Below, one piece after another: positions 49,805-59,153 of a stretch of 64,000 bases of DNA. The position numbers and the translations under genes were made by a program. How positions within the stretch are numbered: position 1 is the first letter of the stretch; the number at the start of each line of letters is the position of its first letter. Source of the DNA: Mycobacterium asiaticum. Its GTDB lineage: Bacteria; Actinomycetota; Actinomycetes; Mycobacteriales; Mycobacteriaceae. The notes beneath the pieces are model-generated. The model saw only the letters and a program-made list of their open reading frames with translations. It did not search any database and was not told the DNA's origin. The DNA lies in contig NZ_LZLQ01000124.1 in NCBI RefSeq assembly GCF_001673315.1, positions 186,001 to 250,000 on the forward strand, given 5' to 3'.

Positions 49805-51443
49805 GCGCTTGCTCGCGTGCCCACCGGTAGTCCTGCTTGCCGGACGGGCTGCGAACGATGCTGGTGCGAAACGCAATTGCCTTGGGCAGTTTGTAGCGCG
49901 CCAGCGATTGGGCGGCGTGGGCTATCAAGTCGTCGGCCGCGACCTGCGCACCCTCGGCGACCGCGACCACGGCCACCACCTCCTGACCCCACCGCTCGCT
50001 GGGCCGACCGGCGACGACAACGTCGGCTACCGCGGGATGGGACGCGATCGCGGTCTCGACCTCCTCGGCGAAAATCTTCTCCCCGCCGGAGTTGATGGTG
50101 ACCGAGTCCCGGCCCAGCAACTCGATGTGGCCGGCCTCGTGATGCCGCGCCCGGTCACCGGGGACCGCGTAGCGCACACCGTCGATCACGGGAAAGGTCG
50201 TGGCCGTCTTGGCGGCATCGCCCTTGTAGCCCAACGGAACATAGCCACGTTGGGCCAGCCAGCCGATGCCGTCGTGGCCCGGTGTCAGGATCGACGAAAG
50301 ATCCTCGGCTGCAACGAAAGTATCCGGCCCGGCATTGAAGTTTCCGGTCGACACCGAGCCGGAAGTCGACATGTGGCTCATCTGGGCGCCGGTCTCCGAC
50401 GACCCGACTCCGTCGATCACCATCGCGTTGGGCAGGGCATCGATGAGGCGCTGTTTGACGTACGGCGTCAGCAGGGCCCCGCCGTTGGCGACGACGAATA
50501 GCGAAGACACGTCGGCTGTTCCCCTCTCGATGGCCTTCTCGATTGCGGCGACCAAGGGCCGCGCTATGGCGTCCCCCACCACCGTTACCACCGCGACGCG
50601 TTCGCGCTCGATGGTACGCACCACGTCCTCGGCGTCCAGATGATCCACCACAGAGGGGAATACGACGGTCTGCCCGGTGGTCAGCGCGCTCATCACGGTC
50701 CACTGCGCCGCACCGTGGATCAACGGCGGCAACACCATCAACTTGGTACCCGGGCCCGCGGTCACCCGGGCCACGATCTCGTCGACGGAGTTCACATACT
50801 GCCCGCTCACCAGGTCGCGGCCGCCGAACGAGGTCATGAAGATGTCGGCCTGGCGCCACAGCACGCCCTTGGGCATGCCCGTAGTGCCGCCCGTGTAGAG
50901 GACGTACAAGTCGTCGGGGGAGTGCTGCACCGGCGGCGGTTGCTGAGCGTCAGCCACGATGCTCTCGTAATCGACTGCGCCCTCCAGCAATTGGTTGCCC
51001 GAGTCATCGGCGATCTGGATCAGCACCCGCAACTTCGGCAGATCGGGTAGCACTTCGGCCACTCGCGGCGCGAACACCGCGTGGTACAGCAGAGCGCTCG
51101 CGCCCGAGTCCGCTAGCAGATATTGCAGCTCGTTCTTCACATAGCGGAAGTTGACGTTGAAGGGTGCGACGCGCGCAGCGAAGCTGCCGAACAGCGCCTC
51201 GACGAACTCGTTGCCGTTGTAGGCATACAGCCCCAGCAAGTCCTGGCCCACTTCGTGGCCGGGCAGTTCGGAGCGCTCGGTGTGGCAGCCCAGCCCCTGT
51301 GCGTGCAGAAAGGCGGCCAGGCGATTGGACCGCTCGATTATCTGCGCGTATGTGAAACGCCGGTCTCCCTGGACGACGAGTTCGCGGTCGGGCACCGCGG
51401 CGGCGACGGCCGCCGCGACTGCAGGAACAGTGAATTCAGGCAC
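49794..51443 (-). CDS. acyl-CoA ligase (FadD-type)
   Basis: A 549-residue adenylate-forming enzyme, similar to the ligase at 39518-41149: both have YTGGTTG-type P-loops (YTGGTTGMPKGVLWRQ), VGSSETG, LLGRDSVTINSGGEKIF, and the Lys of SPSGKQDYRWAR. It is the last gene of the Rieske-thioesterase-ligase operon. Two such closely related ligases in one island suggest activation of two intermediates of one pathway. Confidence 0.94.
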   Translation of the reverse strand: MPEFTVPAVAAAVAAAVPDRELVVQGDRRFTYAQIIERSNRLAAFLHAQGLGCHTERSELPGHEVGQDLLGLYAYNGNEFVEALFGSFAARVAPFNVNFRYVKNELQYLLADSGASALLYHAVFAPRVAEVLPDLPKLRVLIQIADDSGNQLLEGAVDYESIVADAQQPPPVQHSPDDLYVLYTGGTTGMPKGVLWRQADIFMTSFGGRDLVSGQYVNSVDEIVARVTAGPGTKLMVLPPLIHGAAQWTVMSALTTGQTVVFPSVVDHLDAEDVVRTIERERVAVVTVVGDAIARPLVAAIEKAIERGTADVSSLFVVANGGALLTPYVKQRLIDALPNAMVIDGVGSSETGAQMSHMSTSGSVSTGNFNAGPDTFVAAEDLSSILTPGHDGIGWLAQRGYVPLGYKGDAAKTATTFPVIDGVRYAVPGDRARHHEAGHIELLGRDSVTINSGGEKIFAEEVETAIASHPAVADVVVAGRPSERWGQEVVAVVAVAEGAQVAADDLIAHAAQSLARYKLPKAIAFRTSIVRSPSGKQDYRWAREQALNP

Positions 51444-51472
51444 AGGACTCCTTCGCCGAGCAGACGCGAGAC

Positions 51473-52090
51473 TCAGGGTTGGTGGGGTAGCAGACGGACC
51501 ATCAGCCCGGTCGCTTCAGTGAGTGTCGCACCACCAGAGCTTTTCATAGACGCCGCGATGAAAACTTTGCGACCCTCGATTCGTTCGATATGACCATGTG
51601 CGGTCAACGGCTCGTCGATCGGCGTGATCTTGCGGTAATCGACGTGCAGGAAGGCGGTGCGGGTGGGACGAATATCGGCGCCGGTGACCACCATGCCGAA
51701 CAGCCAGTCGTAGAAGAGCGGGATCATGCCGCCGTGCACCGCATGGTTGCCACCCACATGGGACTGAGTGAAATGACCGGCCATGGCGACACCATCTGGT
51801 CCGGCCTCCGTGAGGGTCCACGGCGGCATCAGCGGATGACCCAACCCGGGTATCTCGAGGACCCGACCGGCCGGCGCGTCGATTTCCGACACCCGATGCG
51901 GTTCCATCAGCGCGCAGATACGTTCAATGTGATCGGTCGCAGCGTCCCAGGTCGCGAGGTCCGGTTTGGTGGAGACGGTGAGGTCCTGCAGGCGGCGCAA
52001 CGCGGAGACGAACCGGTCCAGCCCGGGCGGTGCCTCCAACGGTCCGACGTCGGGAAAGCCACCTCGGGTGTCGCCGGCAGTCTCGGTCAT
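51473..52090 (-). CDS. PaaI-type hotdog thioesterase
   Basis: A 205-residue protein with a C-terminal hotdog domain; the motif NHAVHGGMIPLFYDWLFG carries HGG and Asp. It resembles the thioesterase at 29085 in domain layout (helical N-terminus of about 90 residues). It has an AAGGGA ribosome binding site and lies between the broken Rieske gene and the ligase. Confidence 0.87.
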   Translation of the reverse strand: MTETAGDTRGGFPDVGPLEAPPGLDRFVSALRRLQDLTVSTKPDLATWDAATDHIERICALMEPHRVSEIDAPAGRVLEIPGLGHPLMPPWTLTEAGPDGVAMAGHFTQSHVGGNHAVHGGMIPLFYDWLFGMVVTGADIRPTRTAFLHVDYRKITPIDEPLTAHGHIERIEGRKVFIAASMKSSGGATLTEATGLMVRLLPHQP

Positions 52091-52150
52091 AGCGTCCCTT
52101 CGGTCCAGGCCTCGAGCAGAGATCGGTGGTGGTGATGGTGGCCAGTAGTT

Positions 52151-53135
52151 TCATGCCGGCACATCGTAGAATTGCGTGGCCCATTTACGCAGCGCCATAT
52201 AGCCTTTCGCGTCATCTTTGGACAACGCCGGCCGTTCGACGTACTTCTGGTACCGCCAGATCTGCAGATCGTCGAACACGGTGGACAGGAACTGCCGTTC
52301 GATGACGTCGCGCAACTTTCCCTCGGGCACGTCGGCTGTGTCGCCGGGGGTGCGCGGCCACCAGATCGAATAGAACAGGTCCGACGACTCGTCGTCGATC
52401 GGCGTGCAGGTAAAAATAAGCCGGTGGTTCTGGGCGCCCTCGAAGGCGCTGATGGCGCCACCGAGACCGAACAGATGGCTGTGGAACCGCAACGCGAGAT
52501 CCTCGGGGTCGTCACTTTGCGCGTCCGGCCAACCCGCGACGAATTGCCACTCGTGTCCGTCGATTTTCCATTCCAGCACCCGCGGGGTCACCGTGGCATG
52601 GTGCACGTACTCGAAATGTGCACTGTCCGGCGCATTCTCCGCCACGATCTGTGGATGCACCGGTTCCCGCTCGGCCCGCCGGGAGAATTCCGGATAGGCA
52701 CGGTAGTAGGCGGCGGGATCGGTTTCGAATTGCGGAAACTTGTGGAAAATGTCCGGCATTTCCCACAGCGGCGGGTCGCCGTTGGGATGATGCCAGGCGA
52801 ACACACAGTCGTACTGCTCGGTCACCGGAAAGACCCGCAGCGTCAGCGCCCGGTTGGGCCGGTCAGGCTGGGTAACGGTTGGTGCCGTCCGGCCCCCAGC
52901 GCCAACCATGGAACGGGCACTGCACGCAGTCACCGACCACCTTGCCGCCATGGCCGATGTGGGCGCCGAGGTGTTTGCAATGCGCTTCCAGCACATGCAG
53001 CACGCCGGACTCGTCACGGTAGGCGACCAGGTCTTCGCCGAAGTACCGAAGGGGACGCACCTCGCCGACGGGAAATTCGGGTGACCACCCGATCATGAAC
53101 CACCCGGTGACCTTCCAGGTGAAGGGGACTTTCAC
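52151..53135 (-). pseudogene. Rieske non-haem iron oxygenase alpha-subunit gene with a frameshift
   Basis: Two frames together encode one oxygenase. From GTG 53135 (GGAGG upstream) about 90 residues give the Rieske centre CKH with CPFHGW and then stop at TGA 52863-52865 after GTNRYPA. The continuation QPDRPNRALTLRVFPV and the whole catalytic domain, with the mononuclear iron motif NAPDSAHFEYVHH, lie in another frame down to 52151. The break falls at TACCCAG around 52868-52875: removing one base or restoring a short lost segment joins them. The rest is well preserved, so this is a recent mutation, a sequencing error, or less likely a programmed shift. Relatives hydroxylate steroids and similar compounds. 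Confidence 0.85.
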
Positions 53136-53158
53136 TTGCCGGTGCCTCCGTCTGACTG

Positions 53159-53179
53159 ATACTAAATCCGTTACAGTAT
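53159..53179. promoter_or_regulatory. island operator site 8 (Rieske/monooxygenase divergent promoter)
   Basis: ATACTAAAT and TTACAGTAT form the 21-bp motif; 14 of 21 positions match the site at 47882. It lies 24 bp before the Rieske start and 75 bp before the monooxygenase ATG. Confidence 0.65.
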
Positions 53180-53253
53180 AGATTTCAGCAGTTCGCCCCA
53201 GCGCGCGGCAAGGAGCTTGATGACTGTGGGGCTCGTCCTGAAGGTGACCGGCG

Positions 53254-54867
53254 ATGGAACCTGAATTCGACGTCATCGTCATCGGCGCGGGATTCTCCGG
53301 CCTGTACATGCTGCATCGGCTCCGTCAACTCGGCATGCGTACTCGGGTGCTGGAGATGGCCGACAACGTGGGCGGTACCTGGTTGTGCAACCGCTACCCG
53401 GGCGCCCGCTGTGACATCGAGAGCATCGAATATTCCTACAGCTTCTCCGAAGAGATTCAGCAGGAATGGATTTGGACCGAATCGATGCCCGCTCAGCCCG
53501 AGATCGAGGCCTATCTGAACTTCGTGGCAGACCGACTCGACCTGCGTCGCGACATCGCATTCGACACCCGCGTGGTCGCGATGACCTTCGACGAGGACAG
53601 CGGCACCTGGACGGTCCGCACCGAAACGGGTCAGGCGCTGACCGCACCGTTCGTGGTCGCCGCGTCCGGAATCCTTTCGGTGCCGCTGGAACCTGACCTT
53701 CCCGGGATGGGCTCGTTCGCCGGGGCGTCCCTCTACACGAGCCGCTGGCCGAGGTCTGGTTTCGATCTGCGCGGCCGGCGAATCGGGGTGATCGGCACCG
53801 GCTCGACCGGAGTCCAACTCATTCCCGCGGTGGCGCGGGAAGCCAAGCACCTGCACGTGTTTCAGCGATCAGCACCCTACACCCTGCCGTGGCGGGTGCA
53901 TCGATTCGAGCCCGGTGAATTGGCGGAGATGAAGTCCCGCTACTCCGAGATCCGCGCGGCGCAGCGGGCCCATCCGATCGGGGCGGCACGGCTGAGTGCT
54001 TTTTCGGTGCTGCTCGAGATGCTGGCCAGCCCGCCGCTGAAAACTGCTAGCCGCGAAGAACAACTTCGCGCCATCGAGGAAAAGGGCGTATTGGGCGCGC
54101 TGAACTGGGGCGACGTTTTCTTCGACATCGAAGCCAACCGGATGGCAGCGCAGTTGTACGGGGAGGCGGTCGCCCGGATCGTCAAAGACCCTCAGACTGC
54201 GGCCGCACTGGTGCCCCGGCACCCATTCGCCTGCAAGCGGCCGATCATCGACCAGGGCTACTACGAAACGTTCAATCGGGACAACGTCACGCTCGTAGAT
54301 CTTCGCCGCGAGACGATCGAGCGGGTGACCGCCGGTGGCATTCGCACCACGCAGGCCGACTACGAACTCGACGTGATCATCTACGCCACCGGATTCGATG
54401 CGATGACCGGTGCGTTGAGCCGCATCGACATTCGCGGACGAGACGGGTTGTCCCTCGCCGAGTTTTGGGCCGGCCAGGGGCCGTTGTCCCTGCTGGGGCT
54501 GGCGGTCGCGGGCTTCCCGAATCTCTTTACCGTGCAGGGCCCGGGGAGCCCCAGTGCGGCAACGAATTTCGTGGCGGCAATCGAGCAGCACGTGGAGTGG
54601 ATCGGCGACTGCATCGCCTATCTGAAAGCCAACGGGATTCGTACCATCGAAGCCCTGGACAGCGCGCAACGCGAATGGGTTGAGCATGCGACCGCGCTCG
54701 TGGCCCCCACCGTGCTGGTTCATCCGACCTGCAATTCCTGGTACAACGGTGGCAATGTGCCCGGCAAGAAGCGGATGTACATGGGCTACACCGGCGGGAT
54801 CCCCGAATACCGGCGACGCTGCGATGAGATCGCGGCCACCGGGTACACCGGCTTCAAGCTTAGGTAG
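53254..54867 (+). CDS. flavin monooxygenase of the Baeyer-Villiger type
   Basis: A 537-residue FAD/NADPH enzyme. The FAD loop is VIGAGFSGLYML, RYPGARCDIES follows, the NADPH loop is VIGTGSTGVQLIP, and ATGFDAMTGAL lies near the end. The Baeyer-Villiger fingerprint FxGxxxHxxxWP is seen as FAGASLYTSRWP, with Tyr in place of His. Such enzymes insert oxygen next to a ketone, giving an ester or lactone, and an alpha/beta hydrolase gene follows after 9 bp, as often found. It is divergent from the Rieske gene. Confidence 0.92.
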   Translation: MEPEFDVIVIGAGFSGLYMLHRLRQLGMRTRVLEMADNVGGTWLCNRYPGARCDIESIEYSYSFSEEIQQEWIWTESMPAQPEIEAYLNFVADRLDLRRDIAFDTRVVAMTFDEDSGTWTVRTETGQALTAPFVVAASGILSVPLEPDLPGMGSFAGASLYTSRWPRSGFDLRGRRIGVIGTGSTGVQLIPAVAREAKHLHVFQRSAPYTLPWRVHRFEPGELAEMKSRYSEIRAAQRAHPIGAARLSAFSVLLEMLASPPLKTASREEQLRAIEEKGVLGALNWGDVFFDIEANRMAAQLYGEAVARIVKDPQTAAALVPRHPFACKRPIIDQGYYETFNRDNVTLVDLRRETIERVTAGGIRTTQADYELDVIIYATGFDAMTGALSRIDIRGRDGLSLAEFWAGQGPLSLLGLAVAGFPNLFTVQGPGSPSAATNFVAAIEQHVEWIGDCIAYLKANGIRTIEALDSAQREWVEHATALVAPTVLVHPTCNSWYNGGNVPGKKRMYMGYTGGIPEYRRRCDEIAATGYTGFKLR

Positions 54868-54876
54868 GTGATTCGT

Positions 54877-56034
54877 ATGTCTTGGGCACTGCGGGGAGTA
54901 GGCATCACCCGTGAATTAGGGATGGTGTTGCCGCGTGCGGTCGCCGGGTTGCGATCCGAGTCCACGGCGTCGACCGTGTCGGTGCCTGCGGCGGCGCGCG
55001 GCGTTCGGCAGTTCGGTGAAGTTTTCCTGGACGAACTGGTGCTGACCGGCTTCTCGGTGCTGGGTGGTGGTGCGCCGAAGCAAGTGCGGCCACTGAACGC
55101 GTGTGTGCCGGCGGCCGACGAGCTCTCGGAGCTCGGCATCGACCGAGCGCACGCCGAGCCGGCGCCACTGCGGGTGCACGCCATCAAGCGGCAGCGGATC
55201 GCCGGCTTGTCCTACGAACGCATGAGCTTTCAGCACGACCCTGCGTTGCCACAATCGTTGGCCGACGAAGGCTTCGGCGGTCCGTCCCGGGCGGTCGTGC
55301 ACCTGTGCCGGCACCGGGACGGCCCACGCCCCTGGTTGGTCTGGATTCACGGGGCGGGTCAAGGCGGTGCCGAAGACATGCTCATGTCGCGAATCGACCG
55401 CATCCACCGGGTCCTGGGATTCAACGTCGCGATGCCGGTGCAGCCGGGTCATGGCAGCCGTCGCGGTCATTGGCCGCGGTATCCGGACATGGACCCGTTG
55501 GGCAACGTCGCGGGCATGATGCGGTCGGTGTCAGAGATCCGTGCCGTGGTGCGCTGGGCGCGGCGACAGGCCACCGCGGTTGTGGTAGCAGGGGTTTCGA
55601 TGGGCAGCCCGGTGGCGGCGCTCGTCTCCCACCTGGAGCGGGACGTCGATGCGGTAGCACTGTACACACCGATCCTCGGGCTCAACGGAATGATCGCGCG
55701 GCACCTGGGGCGGTCAGGGTCCTCTCGCAGCGAATACCGAAATCTGCTGCAGTCCGAGGTGGTGGCTCAGCTCACGACGGTGATCGATCCACTCCTGGCC
55801 GACCCCGCGCCCCCGCCGCATCGGCGGCTCATCGTCGCCGCCCGGCATGACCGGATGGCCATGCTGGAGCCTGCGCTGGTGCTGCAGGAGAAGTGGGGTG
55901 GCCGGCTGTATTGGTATCCCGGTGGTCATGTCAGCCATGTCCTGTCCGGACGAGTGCGGAAGGTATCCGAACAGTTCCTGCAGGAGGTCCGCGACGCCGC
56001 CGCGGATGGCGAACTCGAAACAGTGTCCGAGTGA
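54877..56034 (+). CDS. alpha/beta hydrolase
   Basis: A 385-residue hydrolase. The nucleophile elbow is GVSMGS (Ser241); the oxyanion loop is WIHGAGQGG; a late His is in GGHVSHVL. The first 130 residues are an extra, poorly conserved part. Its position directly after a Baeyer-Villiger monooxygenase suggests that it hydrolyses the ester or lactone made by that enzyme. ATG at 54877 is preferred for spacing to GGTAGGTGA; GTG 54868 is possible. The stop overlaps the next start (TGATG). Confidence 0.9.
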   Translation: MSWALRGVGITRELGMVLPRAVAGLRSESTASTVSVPAAARGVRQFGEVFLDELVLTGFSVLGGGAPKQVRPLNACVPAADELSELGIDRAHAEPAPLRVHAIKRQRIAGLSYERMSFQHDPALPQSLADEGFGGPSRAVVHLCRHRDGPRPWLVWIHGAGQGGAEDMLMSRIDRIHRVLGFNVAMPVQPGHGSRRGHWPRYPDMDPLGNVAGMMRSVSEIRAVVRWARRQATAVVVAGVSMGSPVAALVSHLERDVDAVALYTPILGLNGMIARHLGRSGSSRSEYRNLLQSEVVAQLTTVIDPLLADPAPPPHRRLIVAARHDRMAMLEPALVLQEKWGGRLYWYPGGHVSHVLSGRVRKVSEQFLQEVRDAAADGELETVSE

Positions 56035-56405
56035 TGCCAGTGGTCCGTACGGCCCGTGAGGTGGTGGAACTTTACAATCTGGTGGTATGGAACGAGCGTA
56101 ACCTCGAACTCGCCGAAGAGTTGTTGGGGGACAACGTGATTCGGCATGAGGTGGGGGGCACGCACACGCTGACGCACGCTGAAGCGGTGCAACGGGTAAA
56201 TCACATGTGGACGGTGTGCGACTCGCTGCGCTTTGATCTGAACGTCGTCGTCGCCGACGACGAACACGTCGCGATTGTCTACGATTCTGCCATCACGACC
56301 GAGGGCGCTCAGACCAATGTGGCAAGCATCGAGGTGTTCAGGGTCGTCGACGGCAGGATCACCGAGGTCTGGAATTGCGGCTACAAGCAAGGGATTTGGG
56401 ATTGA
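56034..56405 (+). CDS. SnoaL/NTF2-like small protein
   Basis: A 123-residue protein with the cone-like NTF2 fold pattern: VELYNLVVWNERNLELAEELLGDN, a central strand RFDLNVVVADDEHVAIVY, and the end EVFRVVDGRITEVWNCG. SnoaL-like proteins are cyclases, isomerases or hydratases of polyketides and steroids, or accessory proteins. It is coupled to the hydrolase before it and to the LLM gene after it. Confidence 0.85.
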   Translation: MPVVRTAREVVELYNLVVWNERNLELAEELLGDNVIRHEVGGTHTLTHAEAVQRVNHMWTVCDSLRFDLNVVVADDEHVAIVYDSAITTEGAQTNVASIEVFRVVDGRITEVWNCGYKQGIWD

Positions 56406-57439
56406 GCAACGGCACTCTGCACGAATTGGGCTACTACTTGCTCGCCGGAGCCGGGGGTGAGGGCCCGGCCACACTGATGGACGAGGCCCGACACGGCGAA
56501 GAACTCGGCTTCGGTACCGCCTTCATTTCCGAGCGGTGGAATGTGAAAGAGGCGTCGTCTCTGGTCGGGGCGGCATGCGCGGTGACCACCAGAATGCAGA
56601 TCGCCACCGCCGCAACCAATCACAACACCCGTCATCCATTGATCACCGGATCCTGGGCGACCACGATGCACCGACTCTCGGGCGGACGCTTCACGCTGGG
56701 TATCGGGCGCGGCATCGCAGCCATATACGGGGCGTTCGGCATCCCGGCAGTAACAACGGCGCAGATGGAGGACTGGGCTCAGGTCATGCGCCGGTTGTGG
56801 CGCGGCGAGGTCATCTTCAACCACGACGGCCCGATGGGTAAGTACCCCATCCTGTTCCTCGACCCGGACTTCAACGAGGACATCCGGTTGGCGCTGGTGG
56901 CGTTCGGCCCCAATACGCTCGCACTGGGTGGCCGCGCCTTCGACGACGTCATTCTGCACACCTACTTCACGCCCGAAACACTGCAGCGCTGCGTGACGAC
57001 TGTGAAGAACGCCGCGGAACAGGCCGGCCGCGACCCGGCCAGCGTGCGGGTGTGGTCGTGCTTCGCCACCGTGGGTGACCACCTGCCCGAGCCGCTGCGA
57101 CTGAAGAAGACCGTCGCCCGGTTGGCCACCTACCTGCAGGGCTACGGCGATCTGATGGTCACCACCAACAACTGGGATCCCGCTGTGTTGCGGCGGTTTC
57201 GCGAGGATTCGGTGGTCACGTCGATCGCCGGCGGTATCGACCACAAAGCCACGCCCGAGCAGATCGAGCACATCGCGACCCTGATTCCCGACGAGTGGCT
57301 GGCGCCCTCGGCGACCGGTTCGCCACAGCAGTGCGCGCAGCGTATCCGGGACGAATTCGACTACGGCGCCGATGCGGTGATCCTGCACGGCGCGACGCCG
57401 CAGGAGCTGCAACCGGTGGTGGCCGCCTACCGCGTATAG
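56402..57439 (+). CDS. LLM class F420-dependent oxidoreductase
   Basis: A 345-residue LLM-fold protein with TATNHNTRHPLITGSWATTMHRL-type barrel strands, SGGRFTLGIGRGI and DDVILHTYFTPE. It resembles TIGR03857-type mycobacterial enzymes. The likely start is TTG 56402 in a TTGA overlap with the previous stop, giving MSNGTLHELGYYLL; TTG 56375 is another possibility. It ends the monooxygenase operon and is convergent with the carboxyltransferase gene. Confidence 0.9.
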   Translation: MSNGTLHELGYYLLAGAGGEGPATLMDEARHGEELGFGTAFISERWNVKEASSLVGAACAVTTRMQIATAATNHNTRHPLITGSWATTMHRLSGGRFTLGIGRGIAAIYGAFGIPAVTTAQMEDWAQVMRRLWRGEVIFNHDGPMGKYPILFLDPDFNEDIRLALVAFGPNTLALGGRAFDDVILHTYFTPETLQRCVTTVKNAAEQAGRDPASVRVWSCFATVGDHLPEPLRLKKTVARLATYLQGYGDLMVTTNNWDPAVLRRFREDSVVTSIAGGIDHKATPEQIEHIATLIPDEWLAPSATGSPQQCAQRIRDEFDYGADAVILHGATPQELQPVVAAYRV

Positions 57440-57450
57440 CGAAACCCTGC

Positions 57451-58959
57451 CTAAGGCAGGATCACCGTGCGAGCCACCGGTTCGGCGATCGCCTGCCGCG
57501 CGGACAGCGCGCGCTGCAGTGCAGCACGCAGCGCGTCGCGCGTCTCGCCCGGATCGATGAGTTCGTCGAATCCCATGTGCTCGGCCGACCGGTACGAGGC
57601 CTGCAACTCGGCGTTGCGCAGCTTGGCCGAGAGGTCCTCTCCGGCGTGCGATGCACGACTGAGAGCGGCGGCGCTCATCGCGCCCATCGTGGCACCCGGA
57701 TAGGCGAAAGTGGCGGACTGGTGGTCGAATCCGAGCAGCGACATCACCATCGAGCCGAAGCCGTACGCCTTGCGCAGTGTCACATGCAGCTTGATCGTGG
57801 TCGCGGCGGTCTGGGCGGCGAACATCCGTCCACCGCTGCGAAGCACCCCCTGGCGTTCGGAGCGGCTACCGGGCAGCATGCCCGGGTTGTCCGCCAGGAA
57901 CACGATCGGCAAGTGGAAGGAGTCGGCGACCAGGATGAAGTGGGCCGCCTTGTCGGCGGCGTCGGCGTCGATAGAACCGGCTAGCACCCGCGGCTGATTG
58001 GCGACGACAGCGACGGGGTGCCCGCCGAGATGGGCCAACGCGCAGATGATCGCCCGGCCGAAGGTCGGTTGGACTTCGAACCAGTCCGGCCGGTCGAAGA
58101 CCACGTCGAGCACCGCGCGCATGTCGTAAACGCGGCGGTTGTCGCGGGAGACGATATTCAGTAGCTCCGGTGTGGGGCGCGGCTGCGTGGTTTCATCCGC
58201 CGCGAGCGAGGGCGGATAGGACCACGCGCTCGGCGGGAAGTACGACAGGTAGCGGCGGATGTCGTCGAGCGCGGCTTCGTCATCTTCGGCGAGGTTGTGG
58301 ATCACCCCGCTGGGCAGTGCGACGTCCGGTCCGCCCAAGTCCTCTTTCGAAATCTCTTCGCCGGTGGACTCTTTCACCACGGGTGGCCCGGCGGTGAAGA
58401 TGGTGCCCTGCCTGCTCATGATTCGGAAGTCGCAGACCGGAGCGACCAGAGCACCGTGTCCGGCGGAGGGACCGAGCACAGCGGCCACCGTCGGGACCCG
58501 ACCCGAACACTGCGTCTGAGCGAGCAGGTCGGTGGGGCTGCGTCCGTAGTGCCCACCGGTGGGACGAAAGCCGGCACCGTCGAGCAGCATGACCAGCGGG
58601 ATACGGTCGCGCAGCGCCAATTCGGCGATCCGGTAGCGCTTCGAGTTGCCGCCCGGTCCGATGCTGCCGGCCAGTGTGGTGAAGTCTTCGGCACCCACCA
58701 TCACCGGCACGCCATTGACGAGTCCCGAGCCGGTGACGATCGCGTCGGCAGCCACCTCGCCGCCGACCAAGGTGCCGATCTCCCGGAACGTCCCTGGGTC
58801 CAGCAGGTGCTCGATGCGGGCGCGCGCGTCCAACTTGCCCTTGCCGCGGTGCTTGTCGAGACGTTCCGCTCCGCCCATTCCCCGCGAGTGCTGACGGCGC
58901 CGGTCGAGGTCGTCGAGCGTTTCTGCCCAATCGGCAGGCTTGTCTGGCGCCTCTGCCAT
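57451..58959 (-). CDS. acyl-CoA carboxylase carboxyltransferase (AccD-type beta subunit)
   Basis: A 502-residue carboxyltransferase with both crotonase-like halves: GAGFRPTGGHYGRSPTDLL and GPSAGHGALVAPVCDF in the N-half, and FLADNPGMLPGSRSE and YPGATMGAMSA in the C-half. It transfers CO2 from biotin to an acyl-CoA, or works in reverse in degradation. No biotin carboxylase or biotin carrier gene is next to it, so it would borrow a general alpha subunit such as AccA3. It is divergent from a P450, with two operators between. Confidence 0.92.
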   Translation of the reverse strand: MAEAPDKPADWAETLDDLDRRRQHSRGMGGAERLDKHRGKGKLDARARIEHLLDPGTFREIGTLVGGEVAADAIVTGSGLVNGVPVMVGAEDFTTLAGSIGPGGNSKRYRIAELALRDRIPLVMLLDGAGFRPTGGHYGRSPTDLLAQTQCSGRVPTVAAVLGPSAGHGALVAPVCDFRIMSRQGTIFTAGPPVVKESTGEEISKEDLGGPDVALPSGVIHNLAEDDEAALDDIRRYLSYFPPSAWSYPPSLAADETTQPRPTPELLNIVSRDNRRVYDMRAVLDVVFDRPDWFEVQPTFGRAIICALAHLGGHPVAVVANQPRVLAGSIDADAADKAAHFILVADSFHLPIVFLADNPGMLPGSRSERQGVLRSGGRMFAAQTAATTIKLHVTLRKAYGFGSMVMSLLGFDHQSATFAYPGATMGAMSAAALSRASHAGEDLSAKLRNAELQASYRSAEHMGFDELIDPGETRDALRAALQRALSARQAIAEPVARTVILP

Positions 58960-58984
58960 GCTTTGTCGTCCTCACGGTCGGTAC

Positions 58985-59005
58985 CTACCGGATTGCTCAC
59001 TGTAG
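58985..59005. promoter_or_regulatory. island operator site 9a (carboxyltransferase side)
   Basis: CTACCGGAT and TCACTGTAG arms around TGC; 16 of 21 positions match the site at 47882. It stands 25 bp before the carboxyltransferase start. A second copy follows 57 bp on, so this promoter has two sites. Confidence 0.72.
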
Positions 59006-59041
59006 CGCGGCTGGGCGCCGCTGAGTTAGCTGACGTTGACC

Positions 59042-59062
59042 CTACCGAATTGCTTACTGTAG
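59042..59062. promoter_or_regulatory. island operator site 9b (P450 side)
   Basis: CTACCGAAT and TTACTGTAG arms around TGC; 18 of 21 positions match the site at 47882, the closest pair in the window. It lies 91 bp before the P450 start. Confidence 0.75.
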
Positions 59063-59153
59063 CTTTTGCCTTATGTCGTGTGGGGGCCTCGAGATCACCG
59101 GGGGCGTGCCCAGACTGCACCGGGCGGTGCTCGGCATTGAAGGGGTTTGGTGA

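Noticed and set aside
52087..52515. 142-codon minus-strand frame overlapping the Rieske C-terminal domain
   Set aside because: It is a shifted frame of the oxygenase with no motifs; the real reading keeps the iron ligands.
28991..59062. The 21-bp motif as KstR or KstR2 operators
   Set aside because: KstR sites have AAC-GTT half-sites and KstR2 sites CAAG-CTTG; the motif arms here are CTAC and GTAG.
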